Shown: positions 47,216 to 60,413, counted from the stretch's first letter. The stretch is DNA of 64,000 nucleotides from Heterodera schachtii (GCA_023374025.1 SIJG01000036.1:319426-383425); one strand, 5' to 3'. Numbers and translations are program-made. Notes: a model not told the origin generated them from the sequence alone.

Positions 47216-48680
47216 TTCTCTTCTCCACAAAGTAAACTGCTGGACAATGAAAAAACTTAAAATTAAAAGCACTGGCTAATTCACAAAAGAATTTCCTTTG
47301 CATGATGTTCAAACAAAAAATTATTTGAAATTTTCTCTATCACTTTCTCTTTTTTTAACCAAACAATTAAATATAGACTTCCTTATAATTTTTTTTTTGT
47401 AGCAATATTATCTAAGAGAGACAATAAAATTAAGAAATATAAAGTTGAAAATAAAAGGTTTTTTCTTTAGAAAAAGAAAATGGCAGATTTATTAAAATCA
47501 ACCAAAAAAAAAAAAAAATTAATGATGAATAAGCAAAAACCAAAGAACTAAATATTATCATTCAAAAATTTATGCAAAAATGACAAATAAAAAAGTTTGC
47601 AGTCATTCAAAATGTGCCATTTTTGCGTTTTTAGTCCAATTTGTTTTTTGGGAAATTATTACCACAAAAATAATAAAAAAAAAAAAACGAAAAATACACC
47701 CCCAAGGAACGACTCTCTTGAAATATTTTTAAAATACATCCTTAAAAATACGAAAAATTCAGTTTAGTCATCATTTGGCTTTTCATCTATATTTCGGCCA
47801 TTTTTCCTAACCTTTCTTTTTTTTGAAGAATTTTTTCAAAATTTGGACACATTTTGTTCTCCTCAGAATTACTAAGCTTTCAAAAATCTTAATCAATTGA
47901 TCATAAAACACCACAAAAGAGTTAATATATTTTAAGGTTTAATCCATTCATTGGTAGTTTTTATTGTATTTTTTATGTTTGTAACCAAATGATATAAAAA
48001 AAAAATTAAAAAATGAAAAATATCATGATGCTCTTTATTTTTAATTTTTTCCTTATCATTTTTTGGCAAAATTATGGTTACTATTATTATTTGTCGCATT
48101 AATTGGGATCAAGGTTTTTTGATAAACAATTTTTGAAATATTTTTCTCTCCCAGAAAATGAACTGCTGGACAATGAAAGCACTTAAAATTAAAACCACAG
48201 ACTATTAAAATTTGCGAAAATGTAATTTTCCTTTAATAATTTTCAATATAACACATTAAAAATACCATTTTCTCTTTTTCTTTAGAATTTATTACACATT
48301 TGCATCCTATAATTCAAAGATTGATCTATGTCAATGAAATACAATTGTCCATTGATAGTAAGATCAATTCGTATGTTTTTCGTAAAAAGCTCATGTGTTT
48401 TTTGTCAAAATTATTTTGGTCAAATAATTAAATTTTAAATTCATGCGGATATTCAATAATTGTTTCTTCCAAATTTCTAATTTATCAAAATTACAGCAAT
48501 TCCCGAATTCAACATTAATTTTTGACATTTCCTCTCTTTCAAAAAATGAAGTGCTGGACAATGGGCATTTAAAATTAAAATCACTGATTGTGAGTCATAA
48601 AATCTCACTTCAGTTTTTCTTTTGTAAGATGTTCCAACAAAAAAATCGTTAGAAACTTCATCCAAATTAATCAATTCTCT
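47216..48680. repeat. Three diverged copies of a unit resembling decayed coding sequence
   Basis: Copies near 47238, 48161 and 48551 share CTGCTGGACAATGAAA-type sequence, then ACTTAAAATTAAAA and further downstream similarity (TTTTCTTT...ATGTTC). One copy in the plus frame reads LSKNEVLDNGHLKLKSLI. Unequal spacing (about 920 and 390 bases) and stops argue for relics of a tandemly copied gene or element. Confidence 0.5.
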
Positions 48681-48858
48681 ATCAACTTTTCTTCGCTTAA
48701 ACAAAAAATCATTGATTTCCAATTCATCTCTATTCAATTCATTTGTCACTAATTTGGTCAAACTGCTTTTTTAGGGAGCATTTAACCCTTTTACTCAGTT
48801 CTTCGCTTTTTTCGGGAGCTTTTAACCCGTCATTTCTTTGTATATTTGTTCAAATGGA

Positions 48859-49342
48859 AGAATAATCGGCAATCGTAAAGAATGGGGATCCCAAATTTAA
48901 AATCATTATTTTTTACTTTAGCTCAAAATGAGTATTTGGGGGTTTTCGAGAGTGCTGAATACGAATTTGAACTCGAATTTGCCCAATTCCGAATCCCGGA
49001 CCCGAATTCGAACAAAAAGTTGAAATTTTTTCCAAAGATACACTGGGTAAAAGCTTTGAATTCATTCAACAACTATTTATTTTGGTGCAAAATAATGCTT
49101 CAACTTTTATTGTATAAAAAATATGCAATTTACGCCACAATTAGACCGATTTTAACGCGTATTTCGAAAAAAAATTCAACTTTTTGTTCGAATTCGGGTC
49201 CGGGATTCGGAATTGGGCAAACTCGAGTTCAGATTCGTAATCATCACTCTCGAAAACCCCCAAAAACTGGTTTTGAATCCAAAATAAAAAAGTTAAATTA
49301 GGGACCCCCATTCTGTACGGTTGCCGAATAATCTTCAATAGG
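48859..49342. repeat. Inverted-repeat (foldback) element copy
   Basis: The left arm about 48859-49030 and right arm about 49165-49342 are complements at roughly 85% by eye. Ends are AGAATAATCGGCAATCGTAA and, reversed, AGATTATTCGGCAACCGTAC. Both arms contain TTTGGGGGTTTTCGAGAGTG and CCCAATTCCGAATCCCGGAC. The apparent proteins on opposite strands are mirror products. No clear target duplication. Confidence 0.75.
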
Positions 49343-50487
49343 AAAATTTTGTTTTTGTCGAAACATTATCTAAAAAGAAATAAAATTAATAAATAAATGA
49401 TACACATAAACCCTTAAATATTATGAAAAAATAATTTTTTTTTTCTATGTAAATACTAAAATTCAGATCAATTAAACAAATTTAACGAAGCAAAAATCGC
49501 AAAATCAATGAAAAAAAAAGTTTGTCCATTTATAAATATGCAAAAAAAAATGAAGTCATTGAAAATGGTAAACAAAATCAATGAGTAACTGGAGGGAAAG
49601 CAGTAAATAAACACCCTCGGGGAGAATGGAAGGGAAAAGAATTCGTGTCGAAAATTTTTTGCTTTGAACGGTGGGCGGGGCTAACTGCCGATTAATATAT
49701 AAGATGAATAATATGAATATGACTTGGATTATGTTCCTTTAATTACCTAATTGATTGTTTCCTAAATTACATAATCAATTATTCTTTTATTGGTCATTAA
49801 TTTCGCGCTTTTCCATTAATTTTTGTTTATTTTTTCTCTTTTTTTTGCTCTTCGCCTTTTCTGCCGCTTTTCGTTGATGAGTTGGGGTTGGGGTGAGCTC
49901 ATTTCCCTCGTCCTTTCGTCACAAATGAACACAGCAAAGCGAGACGGAAGAGACAACACATCACAACACGCGAATTATTGGACTTGCGTGCCGCTTTTCT
50001 CACCGCGTCCTCCCCTCCCCCCCCCCCCCCCCCGTTTTTCCCCTTTGCTCTCCCTTTTTTTGCCCCTCCCCCCCATTTTCCCGTTTCTCTTTTCCGTTCT
50101 TTTTGCAGTTTTTTGCGGTCGGTCAATACTTTCCTTTCCTCCCCTTTCTCTCCTTCCGTTTTTCCTTTCTTTTCGTTTCATTGGCTTTGCCTTTGGCTTC
50201 ACCTCTTCAACGGCTCCCCCACGATGCATTTGCCTCTTTTCGTACGTACCTTTTCCCGTCGTTTTGGACTTACGTCGGTTGGCCCTCCGCCGGAACTTTG
50301 GCGCTTCAAATGATGGCACCACCATCCATCAAACTCAAATTTCCAAAAAGAGAAAGACCACCACTTCCTGCCCTTTTTTATTTTGAAGTATTTTGTCCGT
50401 AAAATAACCTACCACACTTTTCATGTTTATTTTTAAGTAAAAATTGTTTTCCACATTTTTAGTTTCGTTTTCATTTCTTTCGGCAAA
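49343..50487. other. Gap upstream of endophilin
   Basis: The stretch from 49830 to 50400 is pyrimidine-rich with a poly-C run at about 50018-50034; open frames on both strands there are compositional. No exon is recognised before 50488. Confidence 0.45.
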
Positions 50488-53220
50488 ATGTCTCTGTCAG
50501 CGCTCAAAAAACAGTTCAACAAGGCCAACCAGTACCTGAACGAATCAATTGGCACTGCTGAGGCGACGAAACTTGACGAGGAATTTACGGAGATGGAAAG
50601 AGTTAGTGGGGGTATTTAAGCGAAATAAGTATCAGTATCATAGAATTAACCTTATAAAAAGTGCAAATCTCATTTAGACAGTTGAAAATGCACTTAAAAA
50701 TTTTAATAACAGAAGTGAGATAAAACCAATTCATTTTTCTAAATTTAGGATTTTTTGCTAATTTAATATTTCACCGACATTAATTCGAATTTCCTTTTAC
50801 AGAAGGTGGACATGACAAACGAACTGATCACGCAGGTCATCGCCGGTACCAACGAATATTTACAGCCTAACCCTGGTCAGTCCGACGTTTTCCAAAAAAT
50901 TGTTCTTTCCCTGTGCAAATTTTGATATAAATTCTCCCAAATTTTAAGCGGTTCGTGCCAAAATCGCCGCATTGGGCGCAATGTCCAAAGTGCGCGGTTC
51001 CACCAAAAATCAGTCGTATCCCCAAACGGAGGGAATGTTGGCGGACACAATGCAAAAGTACGGCCGTTCACTTGGCATCCAATCGGACTTTGGAAAGGTT
51101 TTTTGAAAAATAATCGATGTATTGTACAATTTTTTTGCTCTTTCTCAGGCCCTTTGTGACGCGGCCGACGCTTTCCGCCAAATGGCCGACGTAAAATACC
51201 AATTGGAGGACAACGTAAAGCACAACTTTCTCGACCCGATCAGCGATTTTCAAAACAATGAACTCAAAGATTTCAATGTGAGTTTTTGCAATTTAATTAT
51301 CTCTTTTCTTTTTTGAGGATAATTTGTTATTCTCTTCACTTATTTTAACATTTTACGAAAAATTTTCGCTTTAAATTTAGCCGGGGATTAATTTCTTTAG
51401 CTCAACATTTAGAAAAAGCCATTATTTTTGGACAAAAAGACTGCGTCCAAACTTGGGTCTTAAAAAGGATTCTCGGAAAATATAATTTATAGAAGCTACA
51501 ATAATAAAACTTTTTTATTTCATAACTCGAACTAAAACAGATAATTAAACTAACAAATTCTATATATTACCCATTAAATCATGTTTTCGTGTCAAACATG
51601 GACAGGTCCAAACCCATAGCTCCACTATTCCCGAGCAGATCAAAAAATTTAGCAATATTCTCCCGATTAAATTAATAATAAATTTTGATTTTGAGTTGAG
51701 TCTTTGGTGGTCAATTCAATTTCTAAACTGGGATTATGGCAAAAAAAAAATTGTTGTGATGGTATTGGTATTTAGGCACATCGAAACAAATTGAAAAGTC
51801 GACGATTGGATTACGACGCAAAAAAGCGCAAACAAACCAAAGGTATTTGAAGGAACAATGAAAGGTATTATTTGGCATTTTAGAGGACGAATTGGTACAA
51901 GCGGAGGAAAAATTGGAGGAGTCGAAACGACTGACAGAAAAAGCGATGTTCAACATTTTGAACAACGACGTAAGGGAAGGGAAAATGAAGAAAAGGAAAA
52001 GGGGAAACGAAATGCCAATTTAAATGAATGGTTTAATGGACTTTAGGTGGAACAAATCACTCAAATGAAGGCATTGGTCGAAGCACAGTTAGACTTTCAC
52101 CAACAAACAATGCAAATTTTGGAGAATTTGAAGTGTCAACTTGCCAACAGGTGATTGAGATTGTCCATCATTCAAATTACCAACGGGAAAAATCAAATTT
52201 AAGGGAATGATAGATAATCCAACAGAAAAAAAACATCCCGGTTCATTTGTATGAGTAGGGGTTGAAAAATTTGCAATTTATTTTGGTCATCTATCATTCG
52301 TTTAGAATAAAACTTTGACAAAAAAAAGGCCCCTCCTTTGATTTCCACTGCCCCTAGGGACGGCCCAGGGTTTTGGCTTGTAGAGGGCATTGGAGATACA
52401 AATCCTTTCCGACTACAAAATTTGCTTAATGTGTACTGTAGAATTGGTCAAATTCCCATTTTTCTAAAATTGAAAGGTCTTTTAAGGGTGGACGAGTCGA
52501 ACACGCGTCAGCGGGTGGAGCACGTGCCGAGGCCGGTGATTGACCGCCAGCGCAGTTCGCGCAGTGACTTAAACTCACTTAGCCCGTTGGTTCTTAAAAG
52601 GAAAATTTTCGATCTAGTCGGTTTCAAAAAACGGAAATCAACACATTTGGGACTTTTAAACAAACAAATTTTAATTTGCAATGAGTCACTTTGGGAACCT
52701 GTTTAAAAGGGAAATGAAACTGTGACAATTCCATGTGTTCAGTGCCAACGATTTGGGACGGCACAGCTTGGCCAATTTATCCATCTCCGGCCCAATGGCA
52801 CCCGCTACTGCCAACAACCATGGCGCCGGTTCATCCCCAGCCCACGCCGTCACTGCGGCTTCATCTGCCGATCAAAATGACACATCGACCGCCTCACAAA
52901 AGGGCAAATGCAAGGCACTCTACGAATTCCAAGCACTAAACCCGGGCGAACTCGACTTTAAGGGTACGAAACGGAAAAAAGGGAAAACAACGGACAAAGG
53001 GGACGGGGGGTACAAGAAGAAACTGAAATAGTCATTCATTAGAGACGTAAATTTGAATAGAGAGAGAGAGTTTTCTTTTTGTTGTCCCTTTGTCATTAAG
53101 CACTTTTCAGAGGGCCAAATCATTCAGCTCGATTCGCAAATTGACGAGCATTGGTTTGAGGGCACAGTGGACGGCCGGACCGGCTTTTTCCCCATCACTT
53201 ACGTGGAGGTACTAAAGTGA
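50488..53220 (+). CDS. unc-57: Endophilin A (BAR and SH3 domains)
   Basis: Membrane-curving BAR protein that recruits dynamin and synaptojanin in synaptic-vesicle endocytosis. The ATG at 50488 gives [20 protein letters not shown] (the amphipathic H0 helix), then [20 protein letters not shown] and NEYLQPNP. Later exons give [40 protein letters not shown], the BAR core [20 protein letters not shown], and [21 protein letters not shown] Ser/Ala-rich linker follows. The C-terminal SH3 reads [40 protein letters not shown] and [12 protein letters not shown], with stop at 53218-53220. All key SH3 aromatic positions (ALYEF, W, P, Y) are present. Confidence 0.95.
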
Positions 53221-53696
53221 GGGGGAGGGGAAACAATTGGACTCTTCCCCTTTTTGAGGTGATCGTACCAATCCCTTCTTCTTCCACCACGGCACAACAA
53301 TGAACTTTGGAGGAGAACAGCGAACAGATGACACAAACTGTGCTTTGGGATGGTCAACAGAACAAGTCAAACAAACCCACCTAAATTTGCTAATAATTCC
53401 TTAATTTTCACTGTTTGTTTTTCGACCCGAGATTCTCTTCTTACAATAGAAAATGGCAAATTTCTAAACCATTAACTTTTCAGATAATTTGTTTTATTTC
53501 TTTTCCTATTTCTGAAATTATCTCCGCAGAGATTGTTTATAGCTAATCAATCTAATTGAAAGCCATTTATTCGAGCGACCGTTACTTATAATTCATCCTA
53601 TGACACTTTCATCAACCTTCACATTTCAATTATAAAATTTAATAAAAGACAATAAAATTGAAAAAGAAATTTGGTGTCAAAAACGCTTAATGTTGA
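53221..53696. other. Gap between convergent endophilin and the RPA43-like gene
   Basis: AT-rich 3' flanks with AATAAAA-type polyadenylation candidates near 53640-53655. No exon is recognised. Confidence 0.4.
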
Positions 53697-54744
53697 GGGG
53701 CGCCGCACGGATTTGGCAAAGATTCTTTTGGAATTGGAAGCCGACAAATCGTGCCTTGAATGTGTCGCCCGGCTTCACGCCAGGGATTACTGGCGAACAC
53801 ACCTAAAAATGCAATAATTAGTGACCAGACGGTATATTATTTTTTCAAAATAATTTTTTTTTGCTCAAGAAAACCATGAAAAATTAGCGGGATCAAACCT
53901 ACAATTTCCAAAAAATGCGGGATTGCTGACTGGATCCCGCAAAATCCCGCGCCGGGCTCTACTAATGAGTCCACGCCGCATTCGCTTGCTTACCAAACCG
54001 AGACATCCGTACGCCGTGCCACTGATCAGTTTGTTCTCGTAAACCTTCCGCGCTGTGCCGGCGATTTCCCATTGGTCGGCGTTCAATGCTTCGTCGTCCC
54101 CGGGATTGACCCTTAAAATACAAAAATGTCATGGCTTTTTTCTCCCATCTCCCTCGTCGTACTTTAGCACAATCATCCGAACATCGAAGTCCACGTGCAC
54201 ACAGTTGTGATCCTCGAGAATGAAAATTGGATTTCGAAATTTAATTGCGCCGATGGCAATTGGGACGGCGTCAATCCTAAAAAGCAGACAAATATCCGCC
54301 TTTTAAAAATGGACGACAGGTCGAAAAGGGCACTTTGGCCTGTAGTGGCCGACCGCATCGTTCATCAGCCGACTGACCGCCCTTTCCACGCGGCCGGCGT
54401 ATTGCCATCCCTTTTTTTGGGACAAACTTTCGTTTCATTTGGTTGAATTTGTCATTTAATCCGTTACCAAAGTGACGTGCACTTGCTCAGTCACTTCCTC
54501 AATTAACGGGTCGGAAAGGCATTGGCGCGCCTGCGCATAAGTGAACCGTCCGTGTTGAATTGACTGAAAGGGGAAGCAAATGAAAAAGGGACTCCTTCTC
54601 CTCTCTCAAATACGCTCATCATTTTCAATTTTGACTGTTCAAAACCTTCGGCGCAAGTGGGGCCAAATCGATGGGCACCGAAGGCACTGCCGAAGGGGAC
54701 GGCGGTGCCGGGACGGAAGTGGGCCTTTCTTCTTTTGGTTTCAT
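53697..54744 (-). CDS. Possible RPA43/Rpb7-fold protein (RNA polymerase I stalk?)
   Basis: The ATG at 54744 opens MKPKEERPTSVPAPPSPSAV. Exons then give SIQHGRFTYAQARQCLSDPL, WQYAGRVERAVSRLMNDAVG, IDAVPIAIGAIKFRNPIFIL followed by EDHNCVHVDFDVRMIVL, NPGDDEALNADQWEIAGTAR then KVYENKLISGTAYGCLGL, and VFASNPWREAGRHIQGTICR ending GAPQH at 53697. The arrangement (a first domain ending in a VHVDFD...V strand, followed by a segment with GCLGLVFASN) loosely resembles the Rpb7/RPA43 N-domain and OB domain (HIGCLVHG.FNAS). This is a weak, by-eye match; it may be another family. Confidence 0.4.
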
Positions 54745-55225
54745 ATGCAGCAAAAAAAGGAGAGCTTTATTTTTTGGTATTTTTTAATAAAAAAAATGGG
54801 CCTTAAAATCTTTTTAGTAAATTTGAAATCCAATCCAATCATTCACAGCGACATACAAAACATACATAGATAGGTATTTGTATATTTTTATTTTTGAATT
54901 TACTAAAATAATGCCATATTGAATTGTTAAAATTCAAAAAAAAATTTTTTCATTCTCAACTCTCTCTCTCATTGTCAACTGTAAAACCATGTTCAGATTA
55001 GGTATTTAACAACCATTATGTTCATTGATACGGTTATTTGCTGTAAATATTAGAGACCGGTGGGAAAGGGATTCCCGTGGAAAACCCGCGAACCGTTCAC
55101 ATTTTCCCGTCTTTTTTTACGGAACGGGAAAAAAAAGCGGGAAGCCCTTCTCGCTTTTTTTTTTTGTTTTCCCGTCCGGAAAATTTTTTCGGGCCTTAAG
55201 TAAATATTACCTATTACATTTTAAG
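54745..55225. other. Divergent promoter region
   Basis: Lies between the RPA43-like start and the small membrane protein start. AT-rich, with no recognised element. Confidence 0.35.
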
Positions 55226-56848
55226 ATGCTTCCTCCGTTCGTGACAAATAAATTGCTGACAACGCCAATTGTTAGAACAAATCTCTCTCTTCGGCTGCCG
55301 TCTCGTCAAAAAAATTTTGGGCCTAATTATTACACAGAAAAACAATGGTGGATCACGAGAAAAATAAAGTAAAACCCAAATAAAATGTCCAAATTATTTT
55401 ATTTTTATTTTCAGGAAGTTATTCATGCGATTTCCTATTTTGGAAAGGGTAATTTTCAATTTTTAAAGTTGAAAATTTTTATTAAATTTTTTGTGGATAA
55501 ATATACTGAAACTAATTAAATTTTGCACTTTTTCTCCATTTTCAGGCCCTTATTTTGGGTATTCTGTTCAGCACTTTGGCCATTCCTTTTATTACTCAGA
55601 GGAAAAAACTCCTCAGCATGCGCAACAATCTTTCGGACGATGAGTGGGCCGATTTTACGCAAAAGCACAAAGCCACGACCCTTGGAAGACTCAAATTCGG
55701 TTAGGAGCGCTTTTTGGGCATTCATTTAAAATCGGTTTTAACTTTAAGTTTTTCAATTTTAAATAGTTTTACGGAATTCAGTCGGGAAACAATTTCCCAA
55801 AGAATTAAATCTTTAAAAGAAATTTGATTGTTTATCATACATTAAATAGTAGGGGGGGTCGACCCGACTTCATACGAACGCAGTCCAGGGGGGGGGGCCG
55901 AGGGGGGGTCGGAGACGAAAATTTACGAAGTCCTCTTCAGGCCCGTAACCAGAAACAATTTCGCGAAGAGCTTTTTTTTTTTTTTTTTGCTCTTCGGGCC
56001 AAAAAAAATTTCTTTTCAAAACCGCCTTTTTTGCGGCGCGCTTTTTCCAAAAAGCTTTGGAGAACCGGGGGGGGGGGGACGGGGTCCGGCCGTGCCGATA
56101 GGCGCCGCCGGAAAAAATTTTGAAAATTGGAGTGCAATTTGTTCAAAATCATATAAAAAACGAGGTCCTATTTGATAAAAAAAAATACGAAATGTTACTC
56201 AATTTCGTAAATTTTTTTAAATTTTTTGTACACAATTGGCTACATTTAAAAGGATTTTGTTAAATTATTTAAATTCTTTTTGCCTTTACGAAGTCGCCTC
56301 TCTCTTTTCCCTTCGTCTCCGACCTTTCCCCACATTTTTTCACATTTTTGTCCCAACAAATACGAAGTCCCCCCCTATTTCGGCCCCTCATACGAACGAA
56401 GTCAGGGGGGGTCGACCCCCCCCCCCCCCCCCCTATTTAATGTATGTTGTTTATCAAATATAAAATTATATTAAGCAGCTTCTTTTTGGAAAAATGCAAT
56501 AGAACTCGAAGGCATGCCGAGGATTTTAAGTTCGGAATCTGTCCGGCTTACCTTGTAAATCCGGGTCAGACTTTTCAAAATTCCGTCTTTAATGATTTTC
56601 CACCCACAATCAAACACCAATTCTTACCAGTATACTTTCATTTCCGGGTTTTCCCGTGGGAATTTCCCCCCCCCCCCGTCTCAAATATTAACTAATAATT
56701 CTTTCATTCAAACCGATCATTTAACGAATATTTAAATAATCTTTGGTTTTTTCTCAATTTAGGCCAAAATTTGCACCTCCCATTTTACAACAAAGACAAA
56801 GCGTTGGAACAGGACGAGCAAACGCAGAAGACATTCATGGACAGCTGA
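55226..56848 (+). CDS. Small single-pass membrane protein of unknown family
   Basis: Four exons join in phase. The first (55226-about 55367) gives MLPPFVTNKLLTTPIVRTNL then SLRLPSRQKNFGPNYYTEK, which could be a mitochondrial presequence. The second gives KKLFMRFPILER. The third (about 55544-55699) gives ALILGILFSTLAIPFIT, a transmembrane helix, then RKKLLSMRNNLSDDEWADFT. The last (about 56763-56848) gives QNLHLPFYNKDKALEQDEQT and a stop. Around 130 residues. Basic N-terminus plus one helix suggests an inner mitochondrial membrane protein, which is inference. The third intron contains a 611-bp MITE. Confidence 0.55.
55836..56446. mobile_element. hAT-like MITE inside an intron
   Basis: Ends CATACATTAAATAG (55836) and the complement CTATTTAATGTATG (56446) continue into G/C runs with GGTCGACC on both sides. 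An exact 8-bp duplication TTGTTTAT flanks it (55828-55835 and 56447-56454). The interior holds TACGAAGTC-type inverted pieces and one copy of the GTGCCGATAGGCGCCGCCGG repeat at about 56090-56110. No coding capacity. Confidence 0.85.
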
Positions 56849-59800
56849 ACAGAACGGACGAAAATTGGCGGAATGAAAATTTAAAAGTCAAAACAATTTT
56901 TGTTTTTTTTATTTTGTGTTATAATTTTGGCCCTTTTGAGTAAAATGAGATAAAAAATGATTAAATTACCTGTTTGTTTTTTTGATTGTTCTTCCAATTT
57001 TGACAAATTACAAATAAAAATGAAAAAATAGGAATTCCATTTTAATCCTTTTTTATTAATGCCTTTTTGAAGCTTCTTTTCTTTGTCCGTATTTTTAAAT
57101 TTTTCTTTTCGAAAAATCATTAGGATTTTTTGCGAGAATAATATTTAAATTTTATGTTTTTCTTCTAATTGTAAGATGATTTTAATGCCATCATATTTTC
57201 AGTCAAATTTAATGAATTTGAAGAAAATTATGCCCATTTTTACACAATTTATGGCCATATTTTGTGATTTTATTATATCCATTTATTATTGTACGTATGC
57301 CCTGGTAGTAATAATTAAAATAATTAAATTTCAATATATTTTCGAGGTTTTTTTTTGTCTTTCATACGAATGCTTTGGCATCGTCCGAAGGGTCGGAAGA
57401 GGAGAAGCTTTTATAAAACATTTCGTGGGCTCATTTCCCTCCGTTTTTTTTTGTCAGATTTATTCCCTTTCATTGCGCCGATGTAAATTTTTAAAGATTT
57501 TTGATAAAAATAAAATTTTGACAAATTTCCATAAGAAATTTTCAAGAATTAATGTTTAAATGACCTCTTTTTCATTTCATGAAAATATTTAATTTAAAGA
57601 AATTAAAATTTATCAAGTAATTTGTAAAAGAAGCTTAATTTTAAAATTTCTTGTCTTTTTGAGTTTTTAAAAATATTATTTGATTTTCTATCGAAAATAT
57701 TTTTATTTTAATATGTAATTGTAAAATTATTTTTTCATCATTGAATATTTAATTTATTTGAATATTTTTATAGGATTGGACCCGGACTCGGCTAACAATT
57801 TTATCCGGACTCGGCTTTCTGGAGCCGGCAATACCTGGACCCGGTTTTTAGGCCCAGTACCCGGACCGTATAACCCTAGTTATAATTACCTTTATGCTTG
57901 TAATAATAATGATGATTTTGCTAAAGTGTCGGGGAGGGGGGAGGGATTAGCTCCTCGGCCGAGTGCCGTCCCTCCGTCCGCCGAATTGAGCAGCACCAAT
58001 TGCCCCCCCCCCCCCCCTCATCTCCCCTTTTCCCTTTGTCTGCCGCCGCTTTCATCGCAAAACATTTTTTACGGCACTTTTTATTCCATCCACAGAAAAT
58101 AAAATGAGAAAGAACAAAAGGTGGAATTGGAAAAGGATGACAAATAATGAGAATATCATAACAAAAACAAATTTAAAAAAAGCGAAGAATTCCATTGGAA
58201 ATTGGGGGAGGGGCAAAAAGGCACTTTTTGGGAGGGGAGGGAACAAATGTGAGGGAGTGATCGGAGTGAGCAATTGCCAATTGGTGGTGTCAAAATGGGG
58301 GGGGGGAGGGACTGACGGCCGTTTGATCACCGCCAAAACCGATTAATCTTCGCCGATCGATCTGAAATCACTTTCATTTTTTGGTTGGCTTATGACTTGA
58401 GTGCCCTTTTCCTCTCTCTCTCTCTAAGCGTTTCTTTGCCCCGGGCATTCCCAATTCCTTCGATTGTTGCGTAATTGGCAGTATTAGTGAAAAATCGACC
58501 ATTTCAATGTGCTAAGGGCACATGAAACTCTCTCTTTCTATTTTATTTTTCATTTTTTCGTTTTTTATTTCAGTTTTCTTCCGTTTCACTGCCCCCCCCC
58601 CCCTTTTCCCCCCTTTCGCCCTTTTCCCTCTCACTTTTTTTTCTTTATTTTTCACGCACAAAAGGCATAGAAATTCTTTGAACAACTCTCAAATAATAAA
58701 TTGAATTTTTAATGCTTTCGAAAATGCCTTTTCTTTGTCACTTTATTTTTTCATTTTTCGAGAAAATTTTTTCCGATTTTTAATTTTTTCCAAAATTTTC
58801 CTTGAAAAATGCTCCCACGTCACCTGAGCACAAAAAAGGTGGGAAATTCATTCGAATTCGATGTGTCGCAATTGAAAAAAGGACGGGGGGGGGATCCAAT
58901 TTCAACACGAAAAGAAAAAGCGAAGAAACGAAAAAAAGAGGGAAAATGAAGCGAACCCCGGGGGGGGGGGGGAAAGGCGGGGGCAAAAGGGGGAGAGATA
59001 ACATAAGAAAAACGTAAAAAATAATAAAAATAATAAATAATAATAATAATAAAATGAAATTAAATGAAATAACATTCCCTCCAATTCGATTCGAATTCCC
59101 TTCTCTTTCAGCCTTTTGTTGTTGTGCTCCGTTTCCCTTTCCTTTTGCATTTTCTGTCGCTTTCGTTGGACATTTTGCGACTCGCAAATTCATATGGTGA
59201 GAGCGGAGAATTTGTTGCAAATCGTTTAACAATGAATTAATTATTTAATTAATGAAAAAGCGTAAAGCCAATTAATCATCAATTAGCAACTAATTAGCAA
59301 CTAATGGAATTGTCAATTAGTTAATTAATTATTGCTCTTTTTCTGTGTTTAAAATTGTCGATTAAAACACAAATTGAGCACACACATAAATTTTACGACG
59401 CCATTTACTCAACCAATTAATTGCCTAACATATTCATAATTGCCAATTTGTGCGAATGGCATTACGAATAATTAACATTTTTACGGATTTTTTATGGTTT
59501 CCCCCAATAATTATCAAATCTTTTGCCCAATTTATTTGTTCAGAAATAAGTCCTTTTCTTTTGTAGGCATTTTTTTGTTTTGCCAAATAAATCTCCCCAA
59601 TAAAAATGCCTTTTTTGCCATTGTTTTTTGGCTCGATAATAAATCCAAACACAAATTTTAGGCATATTTTGGCAAAAATCCCCTGGGATTTGAAAATTTT
59701 TTTGGCAGGAATTCGAAATTTTTGAAGAAAAACATTAAGAAATAAAATCAGAAACATTTAAGTTGGAATTACTTATTAAAATTATGTAAAGCAAATTAAC

Positions 59801-60413
59801 CTTTTGGGGAAATAATTAAAAAAAAAACAATTTTAAATTAAAATTAAAAATAAATTTTAGAAATGTTTTTAATTGTCATAAACAGCTGTGGCTAACAAAT
59901 CAATGTTCCAGCAAACCCTTCTTTTAATTTGCATAATTTGCTTTGGAATTTTCTGCCCTCAATGGATAAATATTGACCGGCGATTTTTATGAGTCCCCCG
60001 AGGGAATGGCCAAATTTCCGCTGCGATTTGCTCAATTTACGGAGGGATGGGAGGGGGGGGGAAGTTTAAGCAATGCGTGCCAATCCGAATTTGGCATGGC
60101 TTAAGTGTTCCAAAATGGGACTGAGAAGAAAAGCATCGTCCGAAGGCATTGCAACGATTGGCCAAATTACCAAAATTAAATTTACTCACGGAATATTCAA
60201 AATTGAGTTTTTAGTCTTCTTTTTTTGTTGAGTTCGACCGGAAAATCACCGAATTTGAGTTCAAAAATCGGCCACTTTTTCAACATTATTTTGTTCATAA
60301 TTTCCCATCATAAAAAATCATTTCTTTGCCCTCTTTTTGTCCCCTTTTTTTTTTGCAATTTTTAATTTATTTAATATTATTCAATTTAATTTTAAGACCT
60401 CCGTGGCCAAACA
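56849..60413. other. Gene-poor AT-rich and low-complexity region
   Basis: The span 56850-57770 is A/T-rich with nothing recognised. A CCCGGACTCGG-rich stretch lies at 57775-57885 (repeat-like, related to GGACC-rich pieces elsewhere). Poly-C, poly-G, CT-rich and purine-rich runs occur at 58000-59000, and a (TAA)n run at about 59019-59055. Open frames are compositional. No gene is supported. Confidence 0.45.

Noticed and set aside
48882..49338. Mirror-image proteins on opposite strands (LGVFES...EFAQFRIPDPNSNKKL)
   Set aside because: Produced by the arms of an inverted repeat, not genes.
49823..50402. Phe/Pro-rich frames and Lys/Arg-rich antisense frames upstream of endophilin
   Set aside because: Composition-driven from a pyrimidine tract; no conserved motif.
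57758..58102. Frame starting MNIFIGLDPDSANN
   Set aside because: GGACC/CCGG repeat-like start followed by poly-C; no coding signature.
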